A stretch of DNA of 64,000 nucleotides, from assembly GCF_014204895.1 (NCBI RefSeq), contig NZ_JACHMF010000001.1, positions 1,798,001 through 1,862,000 of the forward strand, read 5' to 3'. The notes below the pieces were generated by a model, which saw only the letters and a list, made by a program, of their open reading frames with translations, ran no database searches and was not told where the DNA came from. Positions 8,423 through 17,223 of this stretch are shown here, piece after piece (the first letter of the stretch is position 1; each line of letters begins with the position of its first letter). Position numbers and translations under genes: made by a program. The DNA comes from Paractinoplanes abujensis. GTDB taxonomy: Bacteria > Actinomycetota > Actinomycetes > Mycobacteriales > Micromonosporaceae.

Positions 8423-9691
8423 GTGCGCCGCGTCGCAGTGCTGGGTGGAAACCGCATCCCGTTCGCCCGCTCCAACGGCCGGTACGCCCAGGCCTCCAAC
8501 CAGGACATGCTCACCGCCGCGCTCGACGGCCTGGTCGCGCGGTACGGGCTGGCCGGCCGCAGGCTCGGCGAGGTGGTGGCGGGCGCGGTGCTCAAGCACT
8601 CGCGCGACTTCAACCTGACCCGCGAGACCGTGCTCGGTTCGCGGCTCGACCCGCGCACCCCGGCGTACGACGTGCAGCAGGCCTGCGGCACCGGGCTGGA
8701 GACGGCGATCCTGGTCGGCAACAAAATCGCACTGGGCCAGATCGACGTGGGCGTGGCCGGCGGCGTCGACACCACCTCGGACGCCCCGCTGCAACTCAAC
8801 GACGACATGCGCCGCGCCCTGCTCACCCTCAACCGGGCCCGCACGCTGCCCGAGCGGCTCAAGGCGGCGGCCCGGCTCAACCCGCTGCTCGCCTTCAAGC
8901 CGGACATCCCGCGCAACGCCGAACCGCGTACGGGTTTGTCGATGGGGGAGCACGCCGCGATAACCGCACTGCGCTGGAACGTCACCCGCGACGCCCAGGA
9001 CGAGCTCGCCCTGGCCTCGCACCAGCGCCTGGCCGCCGCGTACGACCGGGGCTTCTTCGACGACCTGCTGACGCCGTACCTGGGGCTGACCCGCGATCAG
9101 AACCTGCGCGCCGACACCAGCCTGGACAAGCTGGCCCGGCTCAAGCCGGTGTTCGGCAGCACCGACGCCACGATGACGGCGGGCAACTCGTCGCCGCTGA
9201 CCGACGGCGCGTCCACCGTGCTGCTGTCGTCGGAGGAGTGGGCCGACGTCAACGGGCTGGCCCCGCAGGCGTTCCTGGTCGACAGCGAGACCGCCGCCGT
9301 CGACTACGTGCACGGCGACGAGGGCCTGCTGATGGCTCCGGCGTACGCGGTGCCGCGCCTGCTGGCCCGCAACGGGCTCAGCCTGCAGGACTTCGACTAC
9401 TACGAGATCCACGAGGCGTTCGCGTCGCAGGTGCTGAGCACGCTGGCCGCCTGGGAGTCGCCCGAGTTCTGCAAGGAGAAGCTCGGGCTGGAGGCCCCGC
9501 TCGGCTCGATCGACCGGGCCAAGCTCAACGTCAACGGCTCGTCGCTGGCCGCCGGTCACCCGTTCGCGGCCACCGGCGGCCGGATCGTGGCCACCCTGGC
9601 CAAGCTGCTGCACGAGAAGGGGTCGGGCCGGGGCCTGATCTCCATCTGCGCCGCCGGCGGCCAGGGCGTCGTGGCCATCCTCGAACGCTAA
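8423..9691 (+). CDS. fadA2: Acetyl-CoA acetyltransferase / 3-ketoacyl-CoA thiolase, FadA2-like
   Basis: The enzyme forms or cleaves 3-ketoacyl-CoA. The acylated cysteine is C88 in VQQACGTGLE. The second half has NEXT-type EIHEAFASQ and the C-terminal CAAGGQGVVAILER with the active-site cysteine. I choose GTG 8423 (MRRVAVLGG, 422 residues) because GGAGG at 8413-8417 sits five bases before it; the earlier in-frame GTG at 8411 would overlap that site. It is divergent from fabG4-htdX, as in M. tuberculosis, and its stop overlaps the stop of the convergent GGDEF-EAL gene. Confidence 0.93.
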   Translation: MRRVAVLGGNRIPFARSNGRYAQASNQDMLTAALDGLVARYGLAGRRLGEVVAGAVLKHSRDFNLTRETVLGSRLDPRTPAYDVQQACGTGLETAILVGNKIALGQIDVGVAGGVDTTSDAPLQLNDDMRRALLTLNRARTLPERLKAAARLNPLLAFKPDIPRNAEPRTGLSMGEHAAITALRWNVTRDAQDELALASHQRLAAAYDRGFFDDLLTPYLGLTRDQNLRADTSLDKLARLKPVFGSTDATMTAGNSSPLTDGASTVLLSSEEWADVNGLAPQAFLVDSETAAVDYVHGDEGLLMAPAYAVPRLLARNGLSLQDFDYYEIHEAFASQVLSTLAAWESPEFCKEKLGLEAPLGSIDRAKLNVNGSSLAAGHPFAATGGRIVATLAKLLHEKGSGRGLISICAAGGQGVVAILER

Positions 9692-11931
9692 GCGGCCTGC
9701 TCGACGGCCCGCCGCAGCACCTGGCCGAATTCGGCCGCCGGCACCGGCTTGCCGAACAGGTAGCCCTGGCAGGACGGGCAGTCCAGGCCGCGCAGGGCCT
9801 GCCAGTCGGCCGGGTCCTCGACGCCCTCGGCCACCACCGACATGCCCAGCGAGCGGGCCAGCCAGAGCACGGCCTCAATGATCGAGGCCTTGCGCGGGTC
9901 GCCCGACAGCCCGGCCACGAACGAGCGGTCGAGCTTGACCACGTCCGCGGGCACCGACTGCAGCCAGGTCAGCGAGCTGTACCCGGTGCCGAAGTCGTCG
10001 AGCGCGATCCGTACGCCCAAGGCTTTGATCATTTCGAGGCGTTCGCGGACGTCGACCGAGAAGCCCAGCAGCGCGGTCTCGGTGATCTCGATGACCAGCC
10101 GCGACGGGTCCAGGTGCGGGTGCGCCGCGAGCAGGTTGGCCAGCATCGGCACGAAGTCGGCCTCGGCGAGTTGCCGCGGGCTGACGTTGACCGACATGTA
10201 GCCGAGCCGGTCGCCCCACTCGAGCAGCTGCCGGACGGCCCGGCGCAGCACGTGCTCGCCGAGCGGCACGATCAGGCCGGTCTCCTCGGCGGCCGCGATG
10301 AAGTGGCCCGGGCCCAGGATCCGGCCCGAGGGCGTGCGCATGCGCACCAGCGCCTCGGCGCCGGTGATCCCCCCGGTCTCGGCCGAGACGATCGGCTGGA
10401 ACCAGATGGGCAGGGTCTCGACCAGGTCGCCGGCCAGGGCCTCGCGCAGGCGGGCCTCGGCGTCCAGGCGCTCGCGCACCTGAACGCGCAGGTCGTCGCT
10501 GAAGATGTGCAGCCGGTTGCCGCCGGCCCGCTTGGCCGCGTACATCGCGGTGTCCGCGGCCAGCACGGTGTCGTCGGCCTGGCCGGCGCCCCGGCCGGTG
10601 GCCAGGCCCACGCTCAGCGAGACCTGCAGGTGGCCGTCGCCCAGCAGCAGCGGCTCCGAGAACGCGGCCAGCACGCCGTAGCCGACCTGGGCGCCGATGG
10701 TGGGTGCGGCGGCCAGCGCGACCACGAACTCGTCGCCGCCGAGGCGGGCCACGAGCGAGCCGGCCGGCACCGCGTCGCGCAGCCGCACGGCCAGGCCGCG
10801 CAGCAGGTCGTCACCGGCGGCGTGGCCGGAGCCGTCGTTGATCGACTTGAAGCGGTCCACGTCGAGGTAGAGGATGCTGACCGGCTCGTCGGAGGCCAGC
10901 AGCGCGGCCAGGTCGTGCTCGAAGGCCGACCGGGACAGCAGGCCGGTGAGCGCGTCGTGGCGCACCTGGTTCTGCAGCTCCTCCTGGTGCCGGCGGGCCT
11001 CGGTGACGTCCAGGCAGTGCACGAAGATCAGGCGCAGCTCGCCCTTCCTGTCGTACACGCTGGTGCCGTGGATCTCGACCCAGATGATCTCGCCGGTGGT
11101 CGTGCGGCGGTAGTCGCGTACGTGGATCGAGGAGCCCTTCTCCTCCACGAGCAGATCCATCACCCGGGCCTCGTCCGGGTCGACCGGCTCGATGGGCAGG
11201 TCGGCGATGTGGAAGCCGGCCGGCAGCTCGTCGGGCAGGTCCAGCCAGGACCGATAGGCCGAGTTGGTGCGCAGGACGCGGCCGTCCGGGGCCAGCATGG
11301 CCATCGGGACCGGGGTCTCGTCGAAGGCCACGGTGAGCTGGGCCTGGCTCTCGTCCAGGTTCTCCTGGGCGCGCTTCTCCTCGGCCTCGGACAGGCGCCA
11401 CGCGATGACCTGGAAGGCGGCCGCGAACAGGACGGCGGCGCCGTGCAGCACGGCCCAGAGCAGCGGGTGGGTGTGCCCGGCCTCGTGCCCGTAGGTGAGG
11501 GAGGGGTCGATCAGACCGAAAAACCCGTGGTGGGCCGTCGTCGCGACGAGGAAGATGCCGAACGGCGCCCAGTCCCGGTAGAGGGCGAGCGCGCCGACGA
11601 CGATGAAGAAGGTGAAGTGGGCCTCGGTCTTGCCGTGGCACATCGCCACGAAGGAGGCGCAGGCCGAGACGAAGCCGAACGCCACGAAGATCGAGGGCAG
11701 CCGGCGCCCGCGCAGCCGGGCCGCCGCCACGAGACAGGGCAGGACCAGCAGGATCAGCCAGGTGGCCACACCACCGCCCAGCGCATCCTGGAGGGCGCCG
11801 AAGACCACGACGGCGGCCATGCTCGCGGCCAGCAGACGGGTGAGCAGCAGATGCCGCCCGGCCCAGTCCTCGTCGCGCAGCCCGCCACCGGTCGGCAGCC
11901 AGCGCGACAGCCCGTTCGTCCCAGTCACCAT
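9688..11931 (-). CDS. Membrane PAS-GGDEF-EAL protein (cyclic-di-GMP turnover)
   Basis: Counting from ATG 11931 (747 residues), an N-terminal block of five or six hydrophobic helices (about 20-190) is followed by a PAS domain, a GGDEF domain and an EAL domain. GGDEF is intact in RLGGDEFVVAL and EAL is intact in GAEALVRMRT, so both cyclase and phosphodiesterase activities are possible. No RxxD inhibitory site precedes GGDEF. The longer frame to 12042 would run into the exporter's operators and lacks a better ribosome site, so I keep 11931. It reads away from the exporter gene. Confidence 0.92.
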   Translation of the reverse strand: MVTGTNGLSRWLPTGGGLRDEDWAGRHLLLTRLLAASMAAVVVFGALQDALGGGVATWLILLVLPCLVAAARLRGRRLPSIFVAFGFVSACASFVAMCHGKTEAHFTFFIVVGALALYRDWAPFGIFLVATTAHHGFFGLIDPSLTYGHEAGHTHPLLWAVLHGAAVLFAAAFQVIAWRLSEAEEKRAQENLDESQAQLTVAFDETPVPMAMLAPDGRVLRTNSAYRSWLDLPDELPAGFHIADLPIEPVDPDEARVMDLLVEEKGSSIHVRDYRRTTTGEIIWVEIHGTSVYDRKGELRLIFVHCLDVTEARRHQEELQNQVRHDALTGLLSRSAFEHDLAALLASDEPVSILYLDVDRFKSINDGSGHAAGDDLLRGLAVRLRDAVPAGSLVARLGGDEFVVALAAAPTIGAQVGYGVLAAFSEPLLLGDGHLQVSLSVGLATGRGAGQADDTVLAADTAMYAAKRAGGNRLHIFSDDLRVQVRERLDAEARLREALAGDLVETLPIWFQPIVSAETGGITGAEALVRMRTPSGRILGPGHFIAAAEETGLIVPLGEHVLRRAVRQLLEWGDRLGYMSVNVSPRQLAEADFVPMLANLLAAHPHLDPSRLVIEITETALLGFSVDVRERLEMIKALGVRIALDDFGTGYSSLTWLQSVPADVVKLDRSFVAGLSGDPRKASIIEAVLWLARSLGMSVVAEGVEDPADWQALRGLDCPSCQGYLFGKPVPAAEFGQVLRRAVEQAA

Positions 11932-12020
11932 GCGCTCAACTTCGGTTGCCGGCGGTGCACCTCGCGTTGCCGGTCGGGAGCAGCCTGGTTGCGGCGTGAC
12001 GTGACCGTCGCCACATTCCA

Positions 12021-12040
12021 ATACGGAGACGTTCCGTTTC
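12021..12040. promoter_or_regulatory. Upstream operator copy of the exporter gene
   Basis: ATACGGA-N4-TTCCGTTTC, an imperfect palindrome around ACGGA-N5-TCCGT. It matches the copy at 12071-12090 at 16 of 20 positions and lies exactly 50 bases upstream, about five helical turns, so two repressor dimers could bind one face of the DNA. Confidence 0.7.
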
Positions 12041-12070
12041 ACATTTCAGCGGTCTAGCGTCTGTCTACGG

Positions 12071-12090
12071 ATACGGAACGGTTCCGTTTC
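12071..12090. promoter_or_regulatory. Proximal operator copy, overlapping the exporter promoter
   Basis: Contains the perfect 15-base palindrome ACGGAACGGTTCCGT (12073-12087). TAATAT at 12092-12097 could serve as the -10 box just after it, and GGGGGA at 12098-12103 is the ribosome site for ATG 12112. A bound repressor would block the promoter. The likely ligand-sensing repressor is the TetR gene at 13727. Confidence 0.75.
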
Positions 12091-12111
12091 TTAATATGGG
12101 GGATACGCCAG

Positions 12112-13704
12112 ATGTCATCCAGTCCAACGACCGCGCCGGCCGGTCACCCCCGCCGCTGGGTCATCCTCGGCGTGCTGGTCATCAGCCTGCTGGTGGTCGT
12201 GCTCGACAACACGATCCTCAACGTCGCCCTGCGCACGATCGCCGACCCCGAGCACGGTCTCGGGGCCACGCAGAGCGAACTCGAATGGGCGATCAACTCG
12301 TACACCCTGGTCTTCGCCGGTCTGCTCTTCACCGCGGGCATCCTGGCCGACCGCCTCGGCCGCCGGATCACACTGGTCACCGGTCTCGCGATCTTCGCGC
12401 TGGCCTCGCTGATCTCCACGTACGCCGACACGGCCAATCAGCTGATCGCGGCCCGCGCGTTGATGGGCCTGGGCGCCGCCGCCGTCATGCCGGCCACCCT
12501 GTCGATCATCGCGAACGTCTTCACGCCGCAGGAGCGCCCGCGCGCCATCGGCATCTGGGCCGGTGCCGTCGGGCTCGGCGTGGCCATCGGCCCGATCGTC
12601 GGCGGCCTGCTGCTCGAGCACTTCTGGTGGGGCTCGGTCTTCCTGATCAACGTGCCGATCGCGCTGGCCGGAGTGTTCCTCGTCAGCTTCCTGGTGCCCG
12701 AGTCGCGCGACCCGCGCCCCAACCGGATCGACATCCCGGGCGTCCTGCTCTCCATCGTCGGCCTCACCCTGCTCACCTACGGCGTGATCGAGGGCGGCGA
12801 GGCCGGGTTCGGCGACCCCAAGTCGTGGGGCACGCTGGCCGGCGCCGTGGTCGTCCTGGCCGCGTTCGTCTGGTGGGAGCTGCGCACCGAGTTCCCGTCG
12901 CTCGACGTCCGGCTGTTCCGCAACCGCACGTTCTCGGCCTCCACCGGCGTCATCGGCCTGGTCTTCTTCGCCGCCATGGGCGCGATGTTCTTCGGTGCGT
13001 TCTACCTGCAACTGGTCCGTGACTACGGCCCGCTCGCGTCGGGTGCGCTGTTCGTGCCGTTCGCGGTGGCCCAGATGGTCTTCGCCCCGCGCAGCGCCGC
13101 GATGGTCAAGCGCTTCGGGCCCAAGGTGGTCAGCACGGTCGGCCTGCTGCTGGTCGCGGGCGGCCTGTCGATCTGGATCTTCATCGGGCAGGACACCCCG
13201 ATCTGGATCGTCGGCGCCGCGTTCTTCGTCATGGGTGTCGGCATGGCCAACGTGATGCCGCCGGCCACCGAGTCGATCATGTCAGCGCTGCCCCGCGAGA
13301 AGGCCGGCGTCGGCTCGGCCGTCAGCAACACGATCCGCCAGCTCGGCGGCGCGCTCGGGGTGGCCGTGCTGGGCGCGGTGCTCAGCTCGGTCTACCGCAA
13401 CAACCTGGGCACCGTGACCGACGGCCTGCCCGGCCCGGCGGCCGACGCGGCCCGCGAGTCGATCTCCGGGGCGTACGGGGTGGCCGAGCAGGCCGGTGCG
13501 GCCGTTCCGCAGCTGATCCCGGCGGCCAACTCGGCCTTCCTCGACGCCATGCACTACGCGTCGATCGGGTCGGCGGTGTTCGCCGTGCTCGGCGCGGTGG
13601 TGGCCTTCCTCTGGCTGCCCGGCAAGCGTCCGGCCGATGCCCCGAAGCCGACCTCGAACGAGGGCCTGGCCGAGGAGCAGGGCATCGAGCTGGTCGAAGC
13701 GTGA
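12112..13704 (+). CDS. MFS drug exporter, DHA2 (EmrB/QacA) family, 14 TM
   Basis: A 530-residue proton-driven efflux protein. Motif A is LADRLGRRITLVTG between TM2 and TM3; TM1 carries LDNTILNVALRTI, the acidic-residue motif typical of the 14-helix drug:H+ antiporters. The C-terminal tail is acidic and cytoplasmic. Start ATG 12112 has GGGGGA eight bases upstream. It is followed within 25 bases by a TetR-family gene and preceded by two operator copies, the usual layout of an inducible efflux pump. The drug is not predictable. Confidence 0.95.
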   Translation: MSSSPTTAPAGHPRRWVILGVLVISLLVVVLDNTILNVALRTIADPEHGLGATQSELEWAINSYTLVFAGLLFTAGILADRLGRRITLVTGLAIFALASLISTYADTANQLIAARALMGLGAAAVMPATLSIIANVFTPQERPRAIGIWAGAVGLGVAIGPIVGGLLLEHFWWGSVFLINVPIALAGVFLVSFLVPESRDPRPNRIDIPGVLLSIVGLTLLTYGVIEGGEAGFGDPKSWGTLAGAVVVLAAFVWWELRTEFPSLDVRLFRNRTFSASTGVIGLVFFAAMGAMFFGAFYLQLVRDYGPLASGALFVPFAVAQMVFAPRSAAMVKRFGPKVVSTVGLLLVAGGLSIWIFIGQDTPIWIVGAAFFVMGVGMANVMPPATESIMSALPREKAGVGSAVSNTIRQLGGALGVAVLGAVLSSVYRNNLGTVTDGLPGPAADAARESISGAYGVAEQAGAAVPQLIPAANSAFLDAMHYASIGSAVFAVLGAVVAFLWLPGKRPADAPKPTSNEGLAEEQGIELVEA

Positions 13705-13726
13705 CGCGTCGGTAACAATGAACGCC

Positions 13727-14332
13727 ATGACCACAGCCTCGTTGACCGGCCAGGAGCGCAAGGCTCCTGGCCGGCCCCGCAACGCCCAGGCCGACGAGGC
13801 GATTCTGCGCGCCGTGCTCGACTTGCTCAGCGAGGGCCAGACCGTGGCCGCCATCTCGATCGAGGCGGTCGCCGCCCGGGCCGGGGTCGGCAAGGCCACG
13901 ATCTATCGCCGCTGGGCCAACAAGGAGGCCCTGATCATCGACGCCGTCGCGGCGATGAAGGGTCCGCTCCCGGCACTGGCCGGCGAGTCCGTCCGCGACG
14001 ACCTGGTGACGTTGATCAAGGCGAACCGCAGCGGTCACTCCCGCGGCTACAGCAAGGTGACCGCCTGCCTGCTGCCCGAGCTGCTGCGCGACGACTCGAT
14101 CCTGGAGATGTACAAGGGTGTGGTCGAGCCCCGGCGTGACCTGATGCGCTCGGTGCTGCGCCGCGGCATCGAGACGGGCGAGCTGCGCGACGACCTCGAC
14201 ATCGAGCTCACCCTGCTCATGCTGACCGGCCCGTCGATGATGCACGGGCTGTTCCAGTGGCAGCCGCGGGTGCCCGACGAGGGCTTCGTGGAGAAGCTGG
14301 TCGACGGCGTCCTGCGCGGCGCGGCGGCCTGA
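13727..14332 (+). CDS. TetR/AcrR-family repressor of the exporter
   Basis: A 201-residue regulator with an N-terminal helix-turn-helix (ISIEAVAARAGVGKATIYRR, about residues 40-60) and a ligand-binding C-terminal domain of the kind found in TetR_C exporters' regulators. ATG 13727 (MTTASLTG) is preferred; ATG 13718 is in frame and would add three residues. It follows the MFS gene by 22 bases and is probably in the same transcript, so it would be autoregulated through the two ACGGA-N5-TCCGT sites. That assignment is inference from position. Confidence 0.92.
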   Translation: MTTASLTGQERKAPGRPRNAQADEAILRAVLDLLSEGQTVAAISIEAVAARAGVGKATIYRRWANKEALIIDAVAAMKGPLPALAGESVRDDLVTLIKANRSGHSRGYSKVTACLLPELLRDDSILEMYKGVVEPRRDLMRSVLRRGIETGELRDDLDIELTLLMLTGPSMMHGLFQWQPRVPDEGFVEKLVDGVLRGAAA

Positions 14333-14350
14333 GAGGCCTCGAAACAGAGA

Positions 14351-14385
14351 ACCGGGCGTGGGCCTCGAAGGCAGCCACGCCCGGT
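14351..14385 (+). terminator. Hairpin terminator after the TetR gene
   Basis: ACCGGGCGTGG (14351-14361) pairs perfectly with CCACGCCCGGT (14375-14385), an 11-base stem with a 13-base loop, starting 18 bases after the stop codon. No U-run follows, which is common in actinomycetes. Confidence 0.7.
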
Positions 14386-14677
14386 ACTCGCCGTCCGGAG
14401 TCCGTGTCGCTCACGCCCCCGTGCGGGAACGACCCCCCGTTATCGGATCCGTCCGGCACCACCTACTTTGCGGCACATCCGGCCGCCGTACGCGGAATCC
14501 GAACGAATCCGGATGTCTGATTCGCCCCCCGTACGTTCAGGGGAAACGCCCCGGTCCGTTCGGCTGGAACGGCCCGCAACATCCCAGGGTGCGGTCGCTG
14601 TCGATCCACCGACACAACGTCCGGTACGGACCGACTAAGGTCGAACGTCCGACGTCCCGACCCCCGCGGGAGCCGCC
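14386..14677 (+). promoter_or_regulatory. Non-coding region upstream of the STAND regulator
   Basis: No gene is visible. It holds two short inverted repeats: CCGTTC-N5-GAACGG at 14556-14572 and GTCCG-GTA-CGGAC at 14619-14631. TAAGGT at 14636-14641 could be a -10 element. These would be candidate control sites for the gene starting at 14678. Confidence 0.4.
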
Positions 14678-16108
14678 GTGTCGCAGTTCGCTGTGCTGCC
14701 CGACCCCGGCCAGGCCCAGACCCTGGACGAGGTCGCGGGCTGCCTGCGCATGCTCAAGACCTGGGCCGGCAACCCGTCGTACGAGACGATCGCGGCCCGG
14801 GTCAACGCCGTGCGCCCGGCGGGGGAGCAGGTCGGCAAGACCACGGTGGTCGACTGTTTCCGCGCGGGCCGCCGCCGGCTCGACCCCGACCTGGTCGTAG
14901 CAGTCGTCGAGGCGCTGCACGACGACGTCGGCTACACCACCCAGTGGCGGCAGGCCCTGCGCGTGGTCAGCGGCGAGACCCGCCCCGACGCCCAGGTGCG
15001 GGTGCTGAACGCGCTGCCGGCCGACCAGCCCGGCTTCATCGGCCGGGCCGCGGTCGAGCCGGCCGGGGTCACTGTGCTCTCGGGCATGGCCGGGGCGGGC
15101 AAGACCCGGCTCGCCGTGCACCTGGCCCACGAGCTGGCCGCGGGCGGCCCGTTCGACCGGGTGCTCGTGGTCAACCTGCGCGGCTGCCACCCCGACCAGC
15201 CGCCCGTCGAGCCGGGCGCCGTCCTCGACGGGTTCCTGCGGCTGCTCGGCCTGGCCGGCCAGCACGTGCCGCACGGCCTGCCCGCCCGGGTCACCGCGTT
15301 CCGGCTGCGGCTGACCGGCGCGCGCACCCTGATCCTGCTCGACGACGCAGCCGACGAGGCCCAGGTGCGCCCGCTGCTGCCCGACGTGCCCGGCAGCGTC
15401 ACCCTGATCACCAGCCGGCGCCGCCTCGACGGCCTGACCGGAGCACGGCACGTGCCGGTCGGTGTGTTCACCCCGGCCCAGGCCCACGCGTATCTGCTCG
15501 CCGCGGTGCCCGAGATCCCGGCCGGCCCCGACCCCGCGGCCGTCGACCGCATCGCCGAGACGTGCGGTTACCTGCCGCTGGCGCTCTCGCTGGTGGCCGG
15601 CCACATGCGCGCCCGGCCCGGCTGGACGCTCACCGACCACGCCGACTGGCTGGCCGAGCGCCGCCGCACCGGCCGCCTCGACCCCGGCGTCCAGGCGGCG
15701 CTCGACATCTCGTACCGCAACGTCTCCCCGCCCGCCCGCCAGCTGCTGCGGCTGCTGGCCCACCACCCCGGCCGCAGCTTCGACGCCGACGCGGCGGAGG
15801 CCCTGGCCGGCTCGTGCGCCCGCGACGAACTACGCGAACTCGCCCTGCACCACCTGGCCGAGGAGGCCGGACCGGGCCGCTGGACGGTGCACGAGCTGGT
15901 GCGCGTCTACGCTGCGAGCCGCTCGGCCGACGAGGACCGCCGGGCCGACCGCCGGGCCGCCCTGACCCGCCTGCTCGACCACCTCGTGACCGCCCCGGAG
16001 GCCGCCGCCGACCTGGCCGCCGCGGCCGACTTCGCCGCCGCCGAGGGCTGGCCCGACCACGCCGCCCGCCTCCAGCAGCGCTCCTCAGACATCGCCTGCC
16101 AGGCCTGA
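14678..16108 (+). CDS. STAND/NB-ARC-type NTPase regulator (AfsR-like core, no SARP domain)
   Basis: The 476-residue protein starts at GTG 14678. Residues 1-100 form a small helical module resembling the helix-turn-helix leader seen in actinomycete NB-ARC proteins. The NTPase follows: P-loop GMAGAGKT (136-143), Walker B LILLDDA (218-224), sensor-like LITSRRRLDGL and the GxPLAL motif GYLPLALSL. A winged-helix segment (PPARQLLRLLAHHPG) comes next. The C-terminus stops soon after; the TPR array that normally senses partners in AfsR-like proteins is missing. It overlaps the convergent acetyltransferase gene by 24 bases. Confidence 0.82.
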   Translation: MSQFAVLPDPGQAQTLDEVAGCLRMLKTWAGNPSYETIAARVNAVRPAGEQVGKTTVVDCFRAGRRRLDPDLVVAVVEALHDDVGYTTQWRQALRVVSGETRPDAQVRVLNALPADQPGFIGRAAVEPAGVTVLSGMAGAGKTRLAVHLAHELAAGGPFDRVLVVNLRGCHPDQPPVEPGAVLDGFLRLLGLAGQHVPHGLPARVTAFRLRLTGARTLILLDDAADEAQVRPLLPDVPGSVTLITSRRRLDGLTGARHVPVGVFTPAQAHAYLLAAVPEIPAGPDPAAVDRIAETCGYLPLALSLVAGHMRARPGWTLTDHADWLAERRRTGRLDPGVQAALDISYRNVSPPARQLLRLLAHHPGRSFDADAAEALAGSCARDELRELALHHLAEEAGPGRWTVHELVRVYAASRSADEDRRADRRAALTRLLDHLVTAPEAAADLAAAADFAAAEGWPDHAARLQQRSSDIACQA

Positions 16109-16624
16109 CGGCGGCCGCAAGCCCAGCCACTGGTCGGCGTCCCAGGCCCGGAAGCGTTCGACCTCGGCGAAGCCCAGCTTGCCGGCCAGGCGCATCGAGG
16201 CCACGTTGGCCGTCTGGGTGGCCAGCACAACCGGCTCGCCCAGCGCGTGATCGACCCAGTCCAGCACGGCTGCGCAGGCCTCGGTGGCGTAACCGTGGCC
16301 CCAGGCTCGCGGCAGGAAGAGGTAGCCGAGGTCGATTTTGCCCACGGCGGCCGGGCGGTGCCGGTCGTGGCGCCGCAGCAGGACCTGGCCGATCATCGCG
16401 CCGTCGCGCTCGACCACGAAGCTGCCCGGCCACTGCTCAGGTACGGCGGGCAGGTCACGTTCGACCTCCGCGCGGGCTCGCGGCCCGCCGAGATAGGTGT
16501 TCACCTCGGGCGACGTCAACAGCTCGACGAAAGCGGGCCGATCGCGGGCCGCCGCGCCGCGCAGCAGCAGCCGCTCCGTCCGAATCGGATCAGGCGGCCA
16601 GGCAACGGGTCCGAGTTCAGCCAT
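16085..16624 (-). CDS. GNAT-family N-acetyltransferase (RimJ/RimL type)
   Basis: A 179-residue acetyl-CoA-dependent transferase with the RimJ-like pattern: TERLLLRGAAARD at the N-terminus, the acetyl-CoA loop FLPRAWGHGYATEACAA, and the late TANVASMRLAGKLGFAEVE. Substrate unknown; family members acetylate ribosomal protein termini, antibiotics or small amines. ATG 16624 is divergent from the P-loop kinase by 69 bases. Its last 24 bases overlap the end of the STAND gene on the other strand. Confidence 0.9.
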   Translation of the reverse strand: MAELGPVAWPPDPIRTERLLLRGAAARDRPAFVELLTSPEVNTYLGGPRARAEVERDLPAVPEQWPGSFVVERDGAMIGQVLLRRHDRHRPAAVGKIDLGYLFLPRAWGHGYATEACAAVLDWVDHALGEPVVLATQTANVASMRLAGKLGFAEVERFRAWDADQWLGLRPPSGLAGDV

Positions 16625-16693
16625 GCCGGCCAGCCAACCACAGATCCCGGTAAATGGGTGTCGCGTCGGCCGGGGCACGTGTTCAATGGCGGC

Positions 16694-17221
16694 GTGGTGG
16701 AGGTTCTGGTGTTGCACGGCTCGCCCGGCTCGGGCAAGAGCACCCTGGCGCGGGCCCTGTCCGAGACGCTGGCGGCGCAGGACGTGGCGCACGGCGTCAT
16801 CGACCTCGACGACTTCAGCATCGTTTATCCGTATGCGGGGCGGCAGTTCCCCCGTGACAACTTGCGTGCCGTCTGGCCCAACTATCTGGCCGTCGCGCCC
16901 GACATGAAGATCATCATCCCGCTGGTGTTCGCCGACGAGGACGAGGTCGAGTCGCTTCGCGAGGCCGTGCCGGGCGCACAGCTGATCATCTGTGAGACGA
17001 CGGCCCCGGTTCCGGTGCTCCGGGCCCGGGTCACCGAGCGGGAGCCCACCGAGGCCTGGCGGGAGCGGCTGCGCAACTACGTCGACCTCTACCATTCCCG
17101 CTCCGACCACGAGCGGATCAGGCATTTCCAGGTCAGCACCCACCCGGCCCCGGTCGAGCAGTCGGTCCGCGAGATCCTGGAGAAAGCGGGCTGGCCGGCC
17201 GCCGAGATCCGGGTGGCCTGA
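16694..17221 (+). CDS. P-loop NTPase, small-molecule kinase-like
   Basis: A 175-residue single-domain ATPase with Walker A GSPGSGKST near the N-terminus (HGSPGSGKSTLARAL) and a DLDDF segment suited to Walker B or substrate binding, as in chloramphenicol phosphotransferase- or shikimate-kinase-like enzymes. Start is GTG 16694; GTG 16697 is equally possible. Its stop lies two bases from the end of the convergent methyltransferase gene. Substrate unknown. Confidence 0.8.
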   Translation: MVEVLVLHGSPGSGKSTLARALSETLAAQDVAHGVIDLDDFSIVYPYAGRQFPRDNLRAVWPNYLAVAPDMKIIIPLVFADEDEVESLREAVPGAQLIICETTAPVPVLRARVTEREPTEAWRERLRNYVDLYHSRSDHERIRHFQVSTHPAPVEQSVREILEKAGWPAAEIRVA

Positions 17222-17223
17222 GC

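Noticed and set aside
8351..9613. Upstream extension of the fabG4 frame to 862 residues.
   Set aside because: It is antisense to the thiolase, whose conserved motifs are intact, and FabG4 length is met from ATG 8350.
8377..12057. A 1,226-codon open frame on the plus strand.
   Set aside because: Beyond the thiolase start it is out of frame with fadA2 and antisense to the PAS-GGDEF-EAL gene; the Arg/Pro/Gly-rich text is a G+C-rich shadow.
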